From: Herbaspirillum sp. 3R11
GTDB lineage: Bacteria; Pseudomonadota; Gammaproteobacteria; Burkholderiales; Burkholderiaceae_D
Assembly: GCF_004563925.1 (NCBI RefSeq)
Contig: NZ_SPNJ01000006.1
Coordinates: 62,001-126,000, forward strand
Direction of reading: 5' to 3'
Length of the DNA: 64,000 nucleotides
A program made the translations under genes and the position numbers. The first letter of the stretch is position 1. Each line of letters opens with the position of its first letter. The notes below the pieces were generated by a model. The model ran no database searches. It was not told where the DNA came from and was given only the letters and a program-made list of their open reading frames with translations. Positions 53,992 through 63,251 of this stretch are shown here, in pieces.

Positions 53992-54306
53992 TCATTTCAG
54001 TGAAAGTGCATCCGGCGCTTCAATGATCAGGTCCGATTCGGCGACCGCAACGCAAGGCAGCATGTAACCCTCGGCTTTTTCTTCCCTGGTCAAACCGGGC
54101 CAGTCGATTTGGTAACTGATCTTTCCGCTTTTCAACACACAAAGACAAGTACGGCAGGTGCCATTACGGCAAGAACTTGGCAAACGGATCTGCGCTCGCA
54201 AGGCGGCAGTGAGCAGAGAACCTCCCGCTCCGGCTTCAAATTCCAATCCTGAAGGCAGCAAAGAGACCTTGTAGGCATGTGTGGGTACTGGTTCGTCCGT
54301 GGGCAT
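53992..54306 (-). CDS. 2Fe-2S ferredoxin
   Basis: A 104-residue ferredoxin of the plant type: CRNGTCRTCLC near residues 46-56 with the later Cys in YMLPCVAVAESDL give the CX4CX2C...C ligand set for a 2Fe-2S cluster. No partner reductase is adjacent. It lies exactly between the two origin-like modules, on the minus strand. The ribosome site before ATG 54306 is poor, so an alternative start cannot be excluded. Whether it shares its history with the duplication is unknown. Confidence 0.88.
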   Translation of the reverse strand: MPTDEPVPTHAYKVSLLPSGLEFEAGAGGSLLTAALRAQIRLPSSCRNGTCRTCLCVLKSGKISYQIDWPGLTREEKAEGYMLPCVAVAESDLIIEAPDALSLK

Positions 54307-54439
54307 TGGAAAAAATCGTCTAGCTCTGAGGGTTGATTGAAGGCCATCCTTGTCGACAGGGTGAATCTGGACGACTACAGACCTGTTGTGTTGGTTTGAT
54401 TAACAAAATACCAAGAAAAACAGCGATTTTCAGACCATC

Positions 54440-54665
54440 TGTGGATAAGTCTCTGGATATCTCCTGTGCGGATTGGGGGTAGCTCAATAGTTTTGCACAG
54501 CACCGATTTCTATCCACCATCTGTTCTTTTGTCATACAAGACTTGCCAAGCACTTATGAATTTCGCAAGTCGATGATTCGATACAGGTTTACTGAGTTAT
54601 CCACAGAAAAGCACCTGCGTTAACTACTACTACTATTTATATATATAAACTATTAATTTAAAAAC
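54440..54665 (+). other. oriC: Origin-like module B (second oriC candidate)
   Basis: Same layout and orientation as module A: perfect minus-strand DnaA box (54440-54448), TTTTGCACA (54491-54499), perfect forward box TTATCCACA (54597-54605), ACTACTACTACTA (54623-54635) and TTTATATATATAAAC (54636 on). The box-to-box distance is 157 bp in both. The right-hand 129 bp (54522-54650) differ from module A at about 13 positions by my count. The second minus-strand box of module A (TGTGAATAA) is not kept here. It is the closer module to the right-hand plus-strand genes. Confidence 0.76.
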
Positions 54666-54670
54666 CAAAT

Positions 54671-54720
54671 CACGTCATTTCCGAAAAACTCAAAAAAAAT
54701 TCCTTTCAGGAAACGACGTG
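54671..54720 (-). terminator. Probable terminator of the LysR gene at 54725
   Basis: CACGTC (54671-54676) with GACGTG (54715-54720), and TTTCC (54678-54682) with GGAAA (54709-54713), form an interrupted 11-bp stem around a loop of 26 nt. On the minus strand it is followed by ATTTGGTTTTTAAATT. It directly abuts the AT-rich part of module B. Confidence 0.55.
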
Positions 54721-54724
54721 GAAA

Positions 54725-55606
54725 TTAGCTCCAGACGTTCTGCAGCAAAGCGAATACGGCGCTGATCGCAGGTTCGTTCTTGCGTTTCTCCAGCGCAATG
54801 AAAGACAGCTCGGTCGACAGGTCCACGGCATCCGCGATCACCAGCCCGTGCGCATGCGCCTGGTTCAGCGCAATCGACTCGCGGGCCAGCGACAGGCCGA
54901 CGCCTGATTTCACCAGGTCCAGCATCGAGGATTCCTGATCGACCAGCGCGACGGTATTGGGCGTCAGCTTGTATTGCATGAAAACCCGGTTCAGCAGACG
55001 GTGATGTGCGGACTCCGGCGGCGTCCAGATCCAGGGAAGCTGCGCCAGCTCCTTCCAGCCCTTGCCGGCGACGCGGTTCTTCCAACCGGCGGGGGCGATG
55101 ACGTTATAGGTGAACGGCGTCAGGGTGAGGCTGTGGAAGCCCTTGCCGGGCGTTCCGAGGAAGAAGCCGACGTCGAGTTCGCCGCTTTTCAGCAATTGCA
55201 GCACCGAGCCAGACATATGGTGTTGAAGACGTGTGGACAATTGCGGATAACGCTCGACCAGCAGCTTGAGGAAGGCGCCGAGGCGGATGAATTCGGGATC
55301 GAGTATGGTGCCCAGCGACAAGGTACCGCTCAGGGTGCCCGCGCTGGTGTGCAGGGCGTCGGCGTGCTGGTGGAATTCCTGCAGGGTGTTGAGCACCCGC
55401 TCGGCTACCGGCAGCAGCTTGCTGCCCTCGTTGGTCAGCCGCATGCCGGCGCTGGTGCGCACGAACAATTGCAGATTGAGCCGTTCCTGCAGCAACTTGA
55501 TCTGCAGGCTGACGGCCGGCTGGGTGACATGGAGCCGGTCGGCGGCGCGCGTGAGGTTGCCTTCCTCGGCGACGGCGATAAAAGCGCGTAACTGCGTGAA
55601 ATCCAT
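54725..55606 (-). CDS. LysR-family transcriptional regulator, divergent from mmsA-like gene
   Basis: A 293-residue regulator starting [43 protein letters not shown], followed by a substrate-binding domain. It is divergent from the semialdehyde dehydrogenase gene (191-bp gap), so it likely controls that operon. The 5' leader start at 55648 lacks support; ATG 55606 gives the canonical LysR N terminus. The ribosome site is weak. Its ligand is probably an intermediate of the pathway encoded to the right, by inference. Confidence 0.9.
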   Translation of the reverse strand: MDFTQLRAFIAVAEEGNLTRAADRLHVTQPAVSLQIKLLQERLNLQLFVRTSAGMRLTNEGSKLLPVAERVLNTLQEFHQHADALHTSAGTLSGTLSLGTILDPEFIRLGAFLKLLVERYPQLSTRLQHHMSGSVLQLLKSGELDVGFFLGTPGKGFHSLTLTPFTYNVIAPAGWKNRVAGKGWKELAQLPWIWTPPESAHHRLLNRVFMQYKLTPNTVALVDQESSMLDLVKSGVGLSLARESIALNQAHAHGLVIADAVDLSTELSFIALEKRKNEPAISAVFALLQNVWS

Positions 55607-55797
55607 GGCTAAATGCGTGGAAAAGAAAAATAGACGGTCGGCAGTCAATCACGGACCGAGCAGGTTTATCAGTTATTTTTATATTGCTGTTGATAATAAC
55701 TGATTGGATTCCTTTGAATCCACGCGATATTCTCTCAAAACAAGATAAATACGCCATTTTTTACGATCTGACATCACTTCATACCAAAGGGACACTT

Positions 55798-57315
55798 ATG
55801 ACTGCCGCACCATCCACGATCCAGCATTACATCAACGGCCGTATTTCGCCGTCCGAAAGCGGACGCCAGCAGGACGTCTTCAACCCGGCGACCGGTGAAG
55901 TGTCGGGGCAGGTCGTATTGGCCTCGACGGCGGAAGTCAATGCCGCAGTGGCCTCCGCCAGCGCCGCTGCGCCGGCCTGGGCCGAGACTGCGCCGTTGAA
56001 GCGCGCCCGCGTGCTGTTCAAGTTCAAGGAGCTGATCGAGCAGCATCATGACGACCTGGCTGCGGCGATCACGCGCGAACACGGCAAGGTGTTTTCGGAT
56101 GCCAAGGGCGAAGTCACGCGCGGCCTGGAAATTGTCGAGTTCGCCTGTGGCGTGCCGCAATTGCTGAAGACCCAGTTCACCGACAACATCGGCGGCGGCA
56201 TCGACAACTGGAACCTGCGCCAGCCGCTGGGCGTCACGGCCGGCATCACGCCGTTCAACTTCCCGGTGATGGTGCCGCTGTGGATGGCGCCGATGGCGAT
56301 CGCCACCGGCAACAGCTTCATCCTCAAGCCGTCCGAACGCGATCCGACGCCATCGCTGATGATGGCCGACCTGTTCAAGCGCGCCGGTTTGCCGGACGGC
56401 GTGTTCAACGTGGTGCAGGGCGACAAGGTGGCAGTCGATGCACTGCTGCAGCATCCGGATGTGCAGGCGATTTCCTTCGTCGGTTCGACGCCGATCGCCG
56501 AATACATCTACAGCGAAGCGACCAAGCGCGCCGGTACTTTCCCGCTGCGTGCACAAGCGCTGGGCGGCGCCAAGAATCACCTGGTGGTGATGCCGGATGC
56601 CAATCTGGAGCAGGCGGTCGATGCGTTGATCGGTGCGGCCTACGGTTCGGCCGGCGAACGCTGCATGGCGATTTCGGTGGCGGTGGCGGTCGGCAGCGTG
56701 GCCGACAAGCTGGTGGAAGCGCTGATTCCGCGCGTGAAGGCCTTGAAGATCAAGAACGGCATGGAAGCCGACGCCGAAATGGGTCCGCTGGTCACGGCGG
56801 CGCACAAGGCCAAGGTGGAAGGCTACATCGATGACGGCGTCAATGCCGGCGCCAAGCTGTTGGTCGACGGTCGCGGCATCAAGGTCCCGGGTCATGAAAA
56901 CGGTTTCTACGTCGGCGGCACCTTGTTCGACAACGTCACGCCGGATATGAAGATCTACAAGGAAGAAATTTTCGGACCGGTGCTGTGCGTGGTGCGCGTG
57001 CCTGATTTCGCCGAAGCGGTGCGCCTGATCAATGCGCATGAATACGGCAACGGCGTCTCGCTGTTCACCGCCGACGGCAATACCGCGCATGAGTTCTCGC
57101 GCCGCATCCAGGTTGGCATGGTCGGCATCAACGTGCCGATTCCGGTGCCGATGGCCTGGCATTCCTTCGGCGGCTGGAAGCGTTCGCTGTTTGGCGACAC
57201 GCATGCCTACGGCGAAGAGGGCATCAAGTTCTATACCCGATATAAGTCCATCATGCAGCGCTGGTCGGCTACTATCGGCAAGGGCGCGGAATTCACGATG
57301 CCGGTGGCGAAGTAA
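55798..57315 (+). CDS. mmsA: Methylmalonate-semialdehyde dehydrogenase (CoA-acylating) family
   Basis: A 505-residue aldehyde dehydrogenase. The first half carries [40 protein letters not shown], typical of MmsA. The catalytic cysteine is Cys289 ([11 protein letters not shown]). The end [30 protein letters not shown] matches the family. It oxidises (methyl)malonate semialdehyde to acetyl- or propionyl-CoA, in valine, beta-alanine or inositol breakdown. AAAGGGACACTT precedes ATG 55798. An upstream in-frame start at 55684 was rejected. It is divergent from a LysR gene and followed by a GMC oxidoreductase. Confidence 0.93.
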   Translation: MTAAPSTIQHYINGRISPSESGRQQDVFNPATGEVSGQVVLASTAEVNAAVASASAAAPAWAETAPLKRARVLFKFKELIEQHHDDLAAAITREHGKVFSDAKGEVTRGLEIVEFACGVPQLLKTQFTDNIGGGIDNWNLRQPLGVTAGITPFNFPVMVPLWMAPMAIATGNSFILKPSERDPTPSLMMADLFKRAGLPDGVFNVVQGDKVAVDALLQHPDVQAISFVGSTPIAEYIYSEATKRAGTFPLRAQALGGAKNHLVVMPDANLEQAVDALIGAAYGSAGERCMAISVAVAVGSVADKLVEALIPRVKALKIKNGMEADAEMGPLVTAAHKAKVEGYIDDGVNAGAKLLVDGRGIKVPGHENGFYVGGTLFDNVTPDMKIYKEEIFGPVLCVVRVPDFAEAVRLINAHEYGNGVSLFTADGNTAHEFSRRIQVGMVGINVPIPVPMAWHSFGGWKRSLFGDTHAYGEEGIKFYTRYKSIMQRWSATIGKGAEFTMPVAK

Positions 57316-57390
57316 TTGCAGCATAAGTCTGCAGCAAGTTTGCAGTAAGTTCGCCGCACCACAATCGACAAAAATAACGGAGACAGGTAT

Positions 57391-59025
57391 ATGGAGTCAG
57401 CAGGTAAATACGATTACATCATCGTCGGTGGCGGCACGGCTGGTTGCGTGCTGGCCAATCGCCTGAGCAGGGATCGCGACATCAAGGTGTTGCTGATCGA
57501 GGCGGGCGCCAAGGATGATTACCTGTGGATCCATATTCCTGTCGGTTACCTGTATTGCATCAACAATCCGCGCACCGACTGGCTGTACCGTACCGAAGCC
57601 GACGTCGGCCTCAACGGACGCAGCCTGATTTATCCGCGCGGCAAAGTGCTGGGCGGCTGCTCGTCGATCAACGGCATGATCTACATGCGCGGCCAGGAAC
57701 GTGACTACAACGAATGGGCGCAGCTGAGTGGTGATGACAGCTGGCGCTGGGACCAGGTGCTGCCGCTGTTCAGAAAGAGTGAAGACCATTACAAGGGCGC
57801 CGATGAATTCCACGGCGCCGGCGGTGAATGGCGCGTCGAGAAGCAACGGCTGTCGTGGGAAATCCTCGACGCCTTCCGCGATGCGGCGGCGGAAACCGGC
57901 ATTCCCAAGATCGACGATTTCAACCGCGGCGACAACGAGGGCAGCTCTTATTTCGACGTCAATCAAAAACGCGGCATCCGCTGGAATGCGTCGAAAGCGT
58001 TCTTGAAACCGGCCATGAAAAAAGGCAATCTCGACGTCATGACCGGCTCGCACGTCAAGCGTCTGCGCATTGAGCAAACCGAAAACGGCCCGGTCTGCGT
58101 CGGCGTCGAATTCACCGGCGGCGGCAGCGAGTGGTACGCCGAATCGACAAGCGAAACCATCCTCGCCGCCGGCGCGGTGGGTTCGCCGCATATCCTGCAA
58201 TTGTCCGGCATCGGTTCGGCCGGCTTGCTGCAGCAGCATCAGATTCCGGTGGTGAAGGACCTCGCCGGCGTCGGCGAAAATCTGCAGGACCATCTGCAGA
58301 TTCGCATGGCGTTCAAAGTGAAGGGCGTGAAGACACTCAACATGATGGCCGGCAACTGGTACGGCAAGATGATGATCGGCGTACAGTACGCCATGTTCCA
58401 GAGCGGCCCGATGTCGATGGCGCCGTCGCAGCTGGGCGTGTTCGCCAAATCCGATGCGTCGCAGAGCAGCGCCAATCTCGAGTACCACGTGCAACCTCTG
58501 TCGCTGGAAAAATTCGGCGACCCGCTGCATCCTTTCCCGGCTTTCACCGCCAGTGTGTGCAACCTGCGTCCGACATCGCGCGGACATATACGCCTGGGTA
58601 GCAACGACGGTGCTTTGGCACCAAAAATCACGCTCAATTACCTGAGCACGGAAGCCGATCGCAAGGTCGCCGCCGACTCGCTCAAACTGACCCGGAAAAT
58701 TGTTTCGGCGCCGGCGTTGCGAAAGTACCAACCCGACGAATGCAAGCCTGGTGTGGAATACCAGTCTGAGGAAGAGTTATACAAGGCGGCCGGTGAAATC
58801 GGCACGACGATTTTCCATCCGGTCGGCACCTGCAAGATGGGCCGCGCCGATGACGCGCAAGCCGTTGTGGACAGCCAGTTGCGCGTGCGCGGCGTGGCCG
58901 GACTGCGGGTGGTAGACGCTTCCGTGATGCCTACCATCACATCCGGTAATACCAACTCTCCGACCCTGATGATTGCCGAAAAGGCAGCACAATTGATCCG
59001 CGCAGCACGTCGCGGAACGCCTTGA
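57391..59025 (+). CDS. GMC-family FAD-dependent alcohol oxidoreductase
   Basis: A 544-residue flavoenzyme. The FAD motif is YIIVGGGTAGCVLANRLS (residues 9-26). GMC signature 1 is YPRGKVLGGCSSINGMIYMRG and signature 2 is AAGAVGSPHILQLSGIG. The catalytic His region is HPVGTCKMG, and the end is VVDASVMPTITSGNTNSPTLMIAEKAA. It oxidises an alcohol to aldehyde. Coupled with the semialdehyde dehydrogenase upstream, it would feed an acyl-CoA. The 75-bp gap suggests one operon with mmsA. Choline dehydrogenase-like annotation is common, but the substrate is not known. Confidence 0.92.
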   Translation: MESAGKYDYIIVGGGTAGCVLANRLSRDRDIKVLLIEAGAKDDYLWIHIPVGYLYCINNPRTDWLYRTEADVGLNGRSLIYPRGKVLGGCSSINGMIYMRGQERDYNEWAQLSGDDSWRWDQVLPLFRKSEDHYKGADEFHGAGGEWRVEKQRLSWEILDAFRDAAAETGIPKIDDFNRGDNEGSSYFDVNQKRGIRWNASKAFLKPAMKKGNLDVMTGSHVKRLRIEQTENGPVCVGVEFTGGGSEWYAESTSETILAAGAVGSPHILQLSGIGSAGLLQQHQIPVVKDLAGVGENLQDHLQIRMAFKVKGVKTLNMMAGNWYGKMMIGVQYAMFQSGPMSMAPSQLGVFAKSDASQSSANLEYHVQPLSLEKFGDPLHPFPAFTASVCNLRPTSRGHIRLGSNDGALAPKITLNYLSTEADRKVAADSLKLTRKIVSAPALRKYQPDECKPGVEYQSEEELYKAAGEIGTTIFHPVGTCKMGRADDAQAVVDSQLRVRGVAGLRVVDASVMPTITSGNTNSPTLMIAEKAAQLIRAARRGTP

Positions 59026-59248
59026 AAGTTGCGCCGAAAATAAAAATTTCGACCTTTCTCCAATACGGTACTTATACGTATTGTAGTAATGGTACGACTC
59101 GGCTACTATGCGCCAGATATTAAAAAAATAAGACTCTCGCACGAGAGCCTCACAGGCTCAGATTGCGGCGCCAGAAGCGTAGCGATTTACACAAGGCGGC
59201 CCTGCGGACACACGCGGGGTATTCATGGGAAGAATGAGAAGAGACACT

Positions 59249-60019
59249 ATGACAGATGTCATTCTGGAGACAAAAAACCTGACGAAGGAATTCAAGGGTT
59301 TTACAGCGGTAAGCAAAGTCAACCTGCAAGTCGAGCGCGGCCACATCCATGCGCTGATCGGCCCGAACGGCGCCGGCAAGACGACGTGCTTCAATCTGCT
59401 GACCAAATTCCTGGTGCCGACCTCGGGCCAGATCCTTTTTAATGGCCGCGACATCACGATGGAAGCACCGGCGCAGATTGCGCGCCAGGGCATTATCCGT
59501 TCGTTCCAGATTTCGGCGGTGTTTCCGCACCTGAGCGTGATGGAGAATGTGCGCATCGGTTTGCAGCGCACGCTCGGCACGTCCTTCCATTTCTGGAAGA
59601 GCAGCGACAGCCTGAAGCAACTCAATGACCGCGCCATGGCCTTGCTCGACGAAGTCGACCTGACCAGTTTCGCCGATACGCTGACGGTCGATTTGCCGTA
59701 CGGCCGCAAGCGTGCGTTGGAAATCGCCACGACGCTGGCGATGGAACCCGAATTGATGCTGCTGGATGAACCGACCCAGGGCATGGGCCACGAAGACGTC
59801 GATCGCGTGACTGCGCTGATCAAGAAGGTCTCGGTCGGCCGCACCATCCTGATGGTGGAACACAACATGAACGTCATCGCTGGCATCTGCGACCGCATCA
59901 GCGTGTTGCAGCGCGGCGCCGTGCTGGCTGAAGGCACGTATGACCAGGTATCGAAGAATCCGCAAGTGATGGAAGCCTATATGGGCACCACCGCCGGCGC
60001 GCTGGAAGGAGCACACTGA
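59249..60019 (+). CDS. Branched-chain-amino-acid-type ABC ATPase (LivG)
   Basis: A 256-residue ATPase. Walker A GPNGAGKTTCFN, Q-loop RSFQISAVFPHLSV, the LivG-type signature region VDLPYGRKRALEIATTLAMEP (replacing LSGGQ) and Walker B LMLLDEPTQGMGHED. Works with the second ATPase 2 bp downstream, the LivH and LivM permeases and the periplasmic binding protein. The ligand may be the compound degraded by the upstream oxidoreductases. ATG 59249 is chosen over 59225 on spacing to GAGAAGAG. Confidence 0.93.
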   Translation: MTDVILETKNLTKEFKGFTAVSKVNLQVERGHIHALIGPNGAGKTTCFNLLTKFLVPTSGQILFNGRDITMEAPAQIARQGIIRSFQISAVFPHLSVMENVRIGLQRTLGTSFHFWKSSDSLKQLNDRAMALLDEVDLTSFADTLTVDLPYGRKRALEIATTLAMEPELMLLDEPTQGMGHEDVDRVTALIKKVSVGRTILMVEHNMNVIAGICDRISVLQRGAVLAEGTYDQVSKNPQVMEAYMGTTAGALEGAH

Positions 60020-60020
60020 T

Positions 60021-60776
60021 ATGAGCACCGCGACATTGCAACAAGGCGGCGCCACATCCGCAGTTGGTGGAACTCCGGCACTGGAGATTTCCGACCTGCA
60101 ATCCTGGTACGGCGAATCGCACATCCTGCACAACGTCAACCTGTCGGTGAACAAGGGTGAAGTGGTCACGCTGCTGGGCCGCAACGGCGCCGGCCGCACC
60201 ACCACCTTGCGTTCCATCATGGGTCTGGTGGGCGCACGCAAGGGCTCGATCAAGATCAACGGCAATGAAACCATCGCCATGCCGACCTACAAGATCGCGC
60301 ATCAGGGCGTCGGTTATTGCCCGGAAGAGCGCGGCATCTTTTCGTCGCTGTCGGCGGAAGAGAATCTGATGCTGCCGCCGTTCGTGTCGAAGACCGACAA
60401 GGGCATGTCGATCGACGAGATCTACGACATGTTCCCGAACCTCAAGGAACGCCGCAACAGCCAGGGCACCCGTTTGTCCGGCGGTGAACAGCAGATGCTG
60501 GCGGTGGCGCGCATCCTGCGCACGGGCGCACGCCTGTTGCTGCTCGATGAGATTTCCGAAGGCCTGGCGCCGGTGATCGTGCAGGCGCTCGCGCGCATGA
60601 TCCTGATGCTCAAGGCCAAGGGTTACACGATTGTGATGGTGGAACAGAACTTCCGCTTTGCAGCGCCGCTGGCTGATCGTTTCTATGTGATGGAACACGG
60701 CCAGATCGTCGAGTCGTTCGCTTCTTCGGAACTCGAGTCGAAGACGCAGAAGCTCAATGAGCTGCTGGGCGTATAA
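60021..60776 (+). CDS. Branched-chain-amino-acid-type ABC ATPase (LivF), Walker A Lys-to-Arg
   Basis: A 251-residue ATPase. The nucleotide loop is LLGRNGAGRTTTLRSIMG: the usual Walker A lysine is arginine. Other motifs are intact, with LSGGEQQMLAVARIL signature and LLLLDEISEGLAPV Walker B. I believe the GRNGAGRTT form recurs in betaproteobacterial LivF-like proteins, so it may be functional, but that is from memory. The gene starts 2 bp after livG. It is followed by a 208-bp gap with a hairpin before the binding-protein gene. Confidence 0.9.
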   Translation: MSTATLQQGGATSAVGGTPALEISDLQSWYGESHILHNVNLSVNKGEVVTLLGRNGAGRTTTLRSIMGLVGARKGSIKINGNETIAMPTYKIAHQGVGYCPEERGIFSSLSAEENLMLPPFVSKTDKGMSIDEIYDMFPNLKERRNSQGTRLSGGEQQMLAVARILRTGARLLLLDEISEGLAPVIVQALARMILMLKAKGYTIVMVEQNFRFAAPLADRFYVMEHGQIVESFASSELESKTQKLNELLGV

Positions 60777-60852
60777 GCGAGGTTTCGCTAATCAAGCGGT
60801 TCAAGCTGTCGCATCATTATTCTGAATTAACAAAGCAGTCATAAAAAGAATG

Positions 60853-60876
60853 CACCATGGTTTACGGATCATGGTG
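60853..60876 (+). other. 7-bp hairpin in the leader of the binding-protein gene
   Basis: CACCATG (60853-60859) and CATGGTG (60870-60876) pair around a 10-nt loop, 109 bp before the binding-protein start. It may mark a transcript boundary between ATPase and binding-protein genes. There is no T-run. Confidence 0.35.
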
Positions 60877-60984
60877 TGCAGGGCGGTCGCGTGATCATTC
60901 ATGCGCCTGTTCGTGAAAATCGGCATTACGCACGTATCACAAACGTTACCAGCATCACTGGCGTTATAACAAAAGGAGATGGAA

Positions 60985-62196
60985 ATGAAGTTAAAGGCAA
61001 TGTCACTCGCCGTGTCGACCGCGGCAGCAGCGTTCGCATTCGCGGCACCGGCTTCGGCGCAAATTTCCGGAGACGTGATCAAGATCGGTTTCATCACCGA
61101 CATCTCCGGCGTCTATTCGGACATCGACGGCCAGGGCGGCGCAGAAGCGATCAAGTTCGCGATCGCCGACATGGGCGGCTCGATCAACGGCAAGAAAATC
61201 GAACTGGTTGTTGCCGATCACCAGAACAAGGCTGACGTCGCCGCCAGCAAGTCGCGCGAATGGTTCGACCAGCAGGGCGTTGACGTCCTGATCGGCGGCA
61301 CCAACTCCGGCACCGCGCTGGCAATGGCCAAAGTCGCCAACGAAAAGAAAAAGGTCTTCATCGAAAACGGCGCCGGCTCGGCCCGCCTGACCAATGAAGA
61401 ATGCTCGCCGTACACCGTCCACTACGCCTACGACACCGTCGCGCTGGCCAAGGGCACCGGTTCGGCAGTCGTCAAGCAAGGCGGCAAGAGCTGGTTCTTC
61501 CTGACCGCTGACTACGCGTTCGGTCACTCGCTGGAGTCCGACACCAGCAACGTCGTCAAGGCATCCGGCGGCACGGTCGTGGGTTCGGTCAAGCATCCGC
61601 TGGGCGCATCCGACTTCTCGTCCTTCCTGCTGCAGGCACAGACTTCCAAGGCGCAGATCATCGGCCTGGCCAACGCCGGCGGCGACTTCATCAATTCGGT
61701 GAAGGCAGCCAACGAGTTCGGCATCACCAAGACCGCCAAGCTGGCCGGCCTGCTGGTGTTCATCAACGACGTGCACTCGCTGACGCCGAAGCTGACCCAG
61801 GGCATGTACCTGACCGACAGCTGGTACTGGGACACCAACGACGAGACCCGCAAGTTCGCCAAGCGCTACTTCGAAAAGCAAAAGAAGATGCCGTCGAGCC
61901 TGCAAGCCGCCGACTACTCTTCCGCGCTGCAGTACCTGCAAGCGGTGAAGGCCGCCGGTTCGGATGACGCCGACAAGGTCATGGCGCAACTGCGCAAGAC
62001 CAAGTTCAACGACGTGTTCCAGAAGAATGGCTACCTGCGCGCCGATGGCCGCGTGGTCCATGACATGTATCTGTACCAGGTCAAGACACCGGCCGAGTCC
62101 AAGTATCCATGGGACTACTACAAGCTGGTCCAGACCATCCCTGCGGAACAAGCCTGGACTACCAAGGCTGAATCCAAGTGCTCGGCCTGGAAATAA
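60985..62196 (+). CDS. Branched-chain-amino-acid-type ABC substrate-binding protein
   Basis: A 403-residue periplasmic protein. Signal peptide MKLKAMSLAVSTAAAAFAFA up to about residue 26 (APASAQ). The core follows (DVIKIGFITDISGVYSDIDGQGGAEAIKFAIADMGGSINGKKIELV), typical of the Leu/Ile/Val type-1 periplasmic-binding fold. Ligand is not predictable; many relatives bind aromatic acids, amides or urea-like compounds. AAGGAGATGGAA precedes ATG 60985; a start at 60979 adds two residues. Between two permease-side genes, it is probably the most abundant product. Confidence 0.93.
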   Translation: MKLKAMSLAVSTAAAAFAFAAPASAQISGDVIKIGFITDISGVYSDIDGQGGAEAIKFAIADMGGSINGKKIELVVADHQNKADVAASKSREWFDQQGVDVLIGGTNSGTALAMAKVANEKKKVFIENGAGSARLTNEECSPYTVHYAYDTVALAKGTGSAVVKQGGKSWFFLTADYAFGHSLESDTSNVVKASGGTVVGSVKHPLGASDFSSFLLQAQTSKAQIIGLANAGGDFINSVKAANEFGITKTAKLAGLLVFINDVHSLTPKLTQGMYLTDSWYWDTNDETRKFAKRYFEKQKKMPSSLQAADYSSALQYLQAVKAAGSDDADKVMAQLRKTKFNDVFQKNGYLRADGRVVHDMYLYQVKTPAESKYPWDYYKLVQTIPAEQAWTTKAESKCSAWK

Positions 62197-62234
62197 TCCG
62201 CCGGTAATCGACGGGCAATCAACGCACCAAAAGG

Positions 62235-62282
62235 ATCTGTCATTTCTGATTTCTGTTGAAGAATCGGGGATGACAGATTTTT
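62235..62282 (+). terminator. Hairpin with T-run between binding-protein and permease genes
   Basis: ATCTGTCAT (62235-62243) pairs with ATGACAGAT (62270-62278) and is followed by a short run of T. It probably gives partial termination, keeping binding protein above permease. Confidence 0.7.
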
Positions 62283-62356
62283 CTTGTTGTATTTGATAAA
62301 CCGGAAACGCGCGGTTCGCCGCACGGCATCCGGTCAATCGGAATGAATGAGTTTCT

Positions 62357-63241
62357 ATGGAATTATTCGGCATACCCCTGCAAGCCTTGTTGAGCCAGCT
62401 GCTGCTGGGCCTCGTGAACGGTTCGTTCTACGCGATGCTGTCGCTGGGACTGGCGGTCATCTTCGGCCTGCTCAACGTGATCAACTTTGCACACGGCACC
62501 CTTTACATGCTCGGCGCGTTCGCGGCATGGATAGGCTTGAGCTATTTCAATATCAATTACTGGGCGATGCTGATTCTGGCGCCGCTCATCGTCGGCGCAT
62601 TCGGCATCGTGATCGAAAAGACCATGCTGCGCTGGCTCTACAAGCTGGACCATCTGTACGGTCTGCTGCTGACCTTCGGCATCACGCTGATGGTGGAAGG
62701 CATCTTCCGCTCGATCTACGGCGTCTCCGGCCAGCCTTACTCGGTGCCTGACGCACTGCAAGGCGCGACCAATCTGGGCTTCATGGTCTTGCCGAATTAC
62801 CGCGCCTGGGTTGTGCTGGCGTCGGTGGTGGTGTGCTTCTCGACCTGGTTTGTGATCGAAAAGACCCGTCTGGGCGCCTACCTGCGCGCCGGCACCGAGA
62901 ACCCGAAACTGGTGGAAGCCTTCGGCATCAATGTGCCGCTGATGGTTACCCTGACCTACGGCTTCGGCGTGGCGCTGGCGGCATTTGCCGGCGTGCTGGC
63001 GGCGCCGGTGATCCAGGTGTCGCCGCTGATGGGCTCCAACCTGATCATCGTGGTGTTCGCGGTGGTGGTGATCGGCGGCATGGGTTCGATTCTCGGCTCC
63101 ATCGTCACCGGCCTCGGCCTGGGCGTGATAGAAGGCCTGACCCGCGTGTTTTATCCGGAACTGTCGGCAACCGTGGTGTTCATCATCATGGCCATCGTGC
63201 TGATGATTCGTCCGGCCGGTCTGTTCGGTAAAGAGAAATAA
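62357..63241 (+). CDS. Branched-chain-amino-acid-type ABC permease (LivH)
   Basis: A 294-residue membrane protein with about eight helices and the LivH signature (LGLAVIFGLLNVINFAHGTLYMLGAF near the start, GLVNGSFYAMLSLG). The C-terminal half (LAAFAGVLAAPVIQVSPLMGSNLIIVVFAVVVIGGMGSILGSIV) fits the channel domain. It pairs with LivM encoded 10 bp downstream. The start ATG 62357 follows TGAGTTTCT, a weak ribosome site. Confidence 0.93.
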   Translation: MELFGIPLQALLSQLLLGLVNGSFYAMLSLGLAVIFGLLNVINFAHGTLYMLGAFAAWIGLSYFNINYWAMLILAPLIVGAFGIVIEKTMLRWLYKLDHLYGLLLTFGITLMVEGIFRSIYGVSGQPYSVPDALQGATNLGFMVLPNYRAWVVLASVVVCFSTWFVIEKTRLGAYLRAGTENPKLVEAFGINVPLMVTLTYGFGVALAAFAGVLAAPVIQVSPLMGSNLIIVVFAVVVIGGMGSILGSIVTGLGLGVIEGLTRVFYPELSATVVFIIMAIVLMIRPAGLFGKEK

Positions 63242-63251
63242 GGCGACCAAC

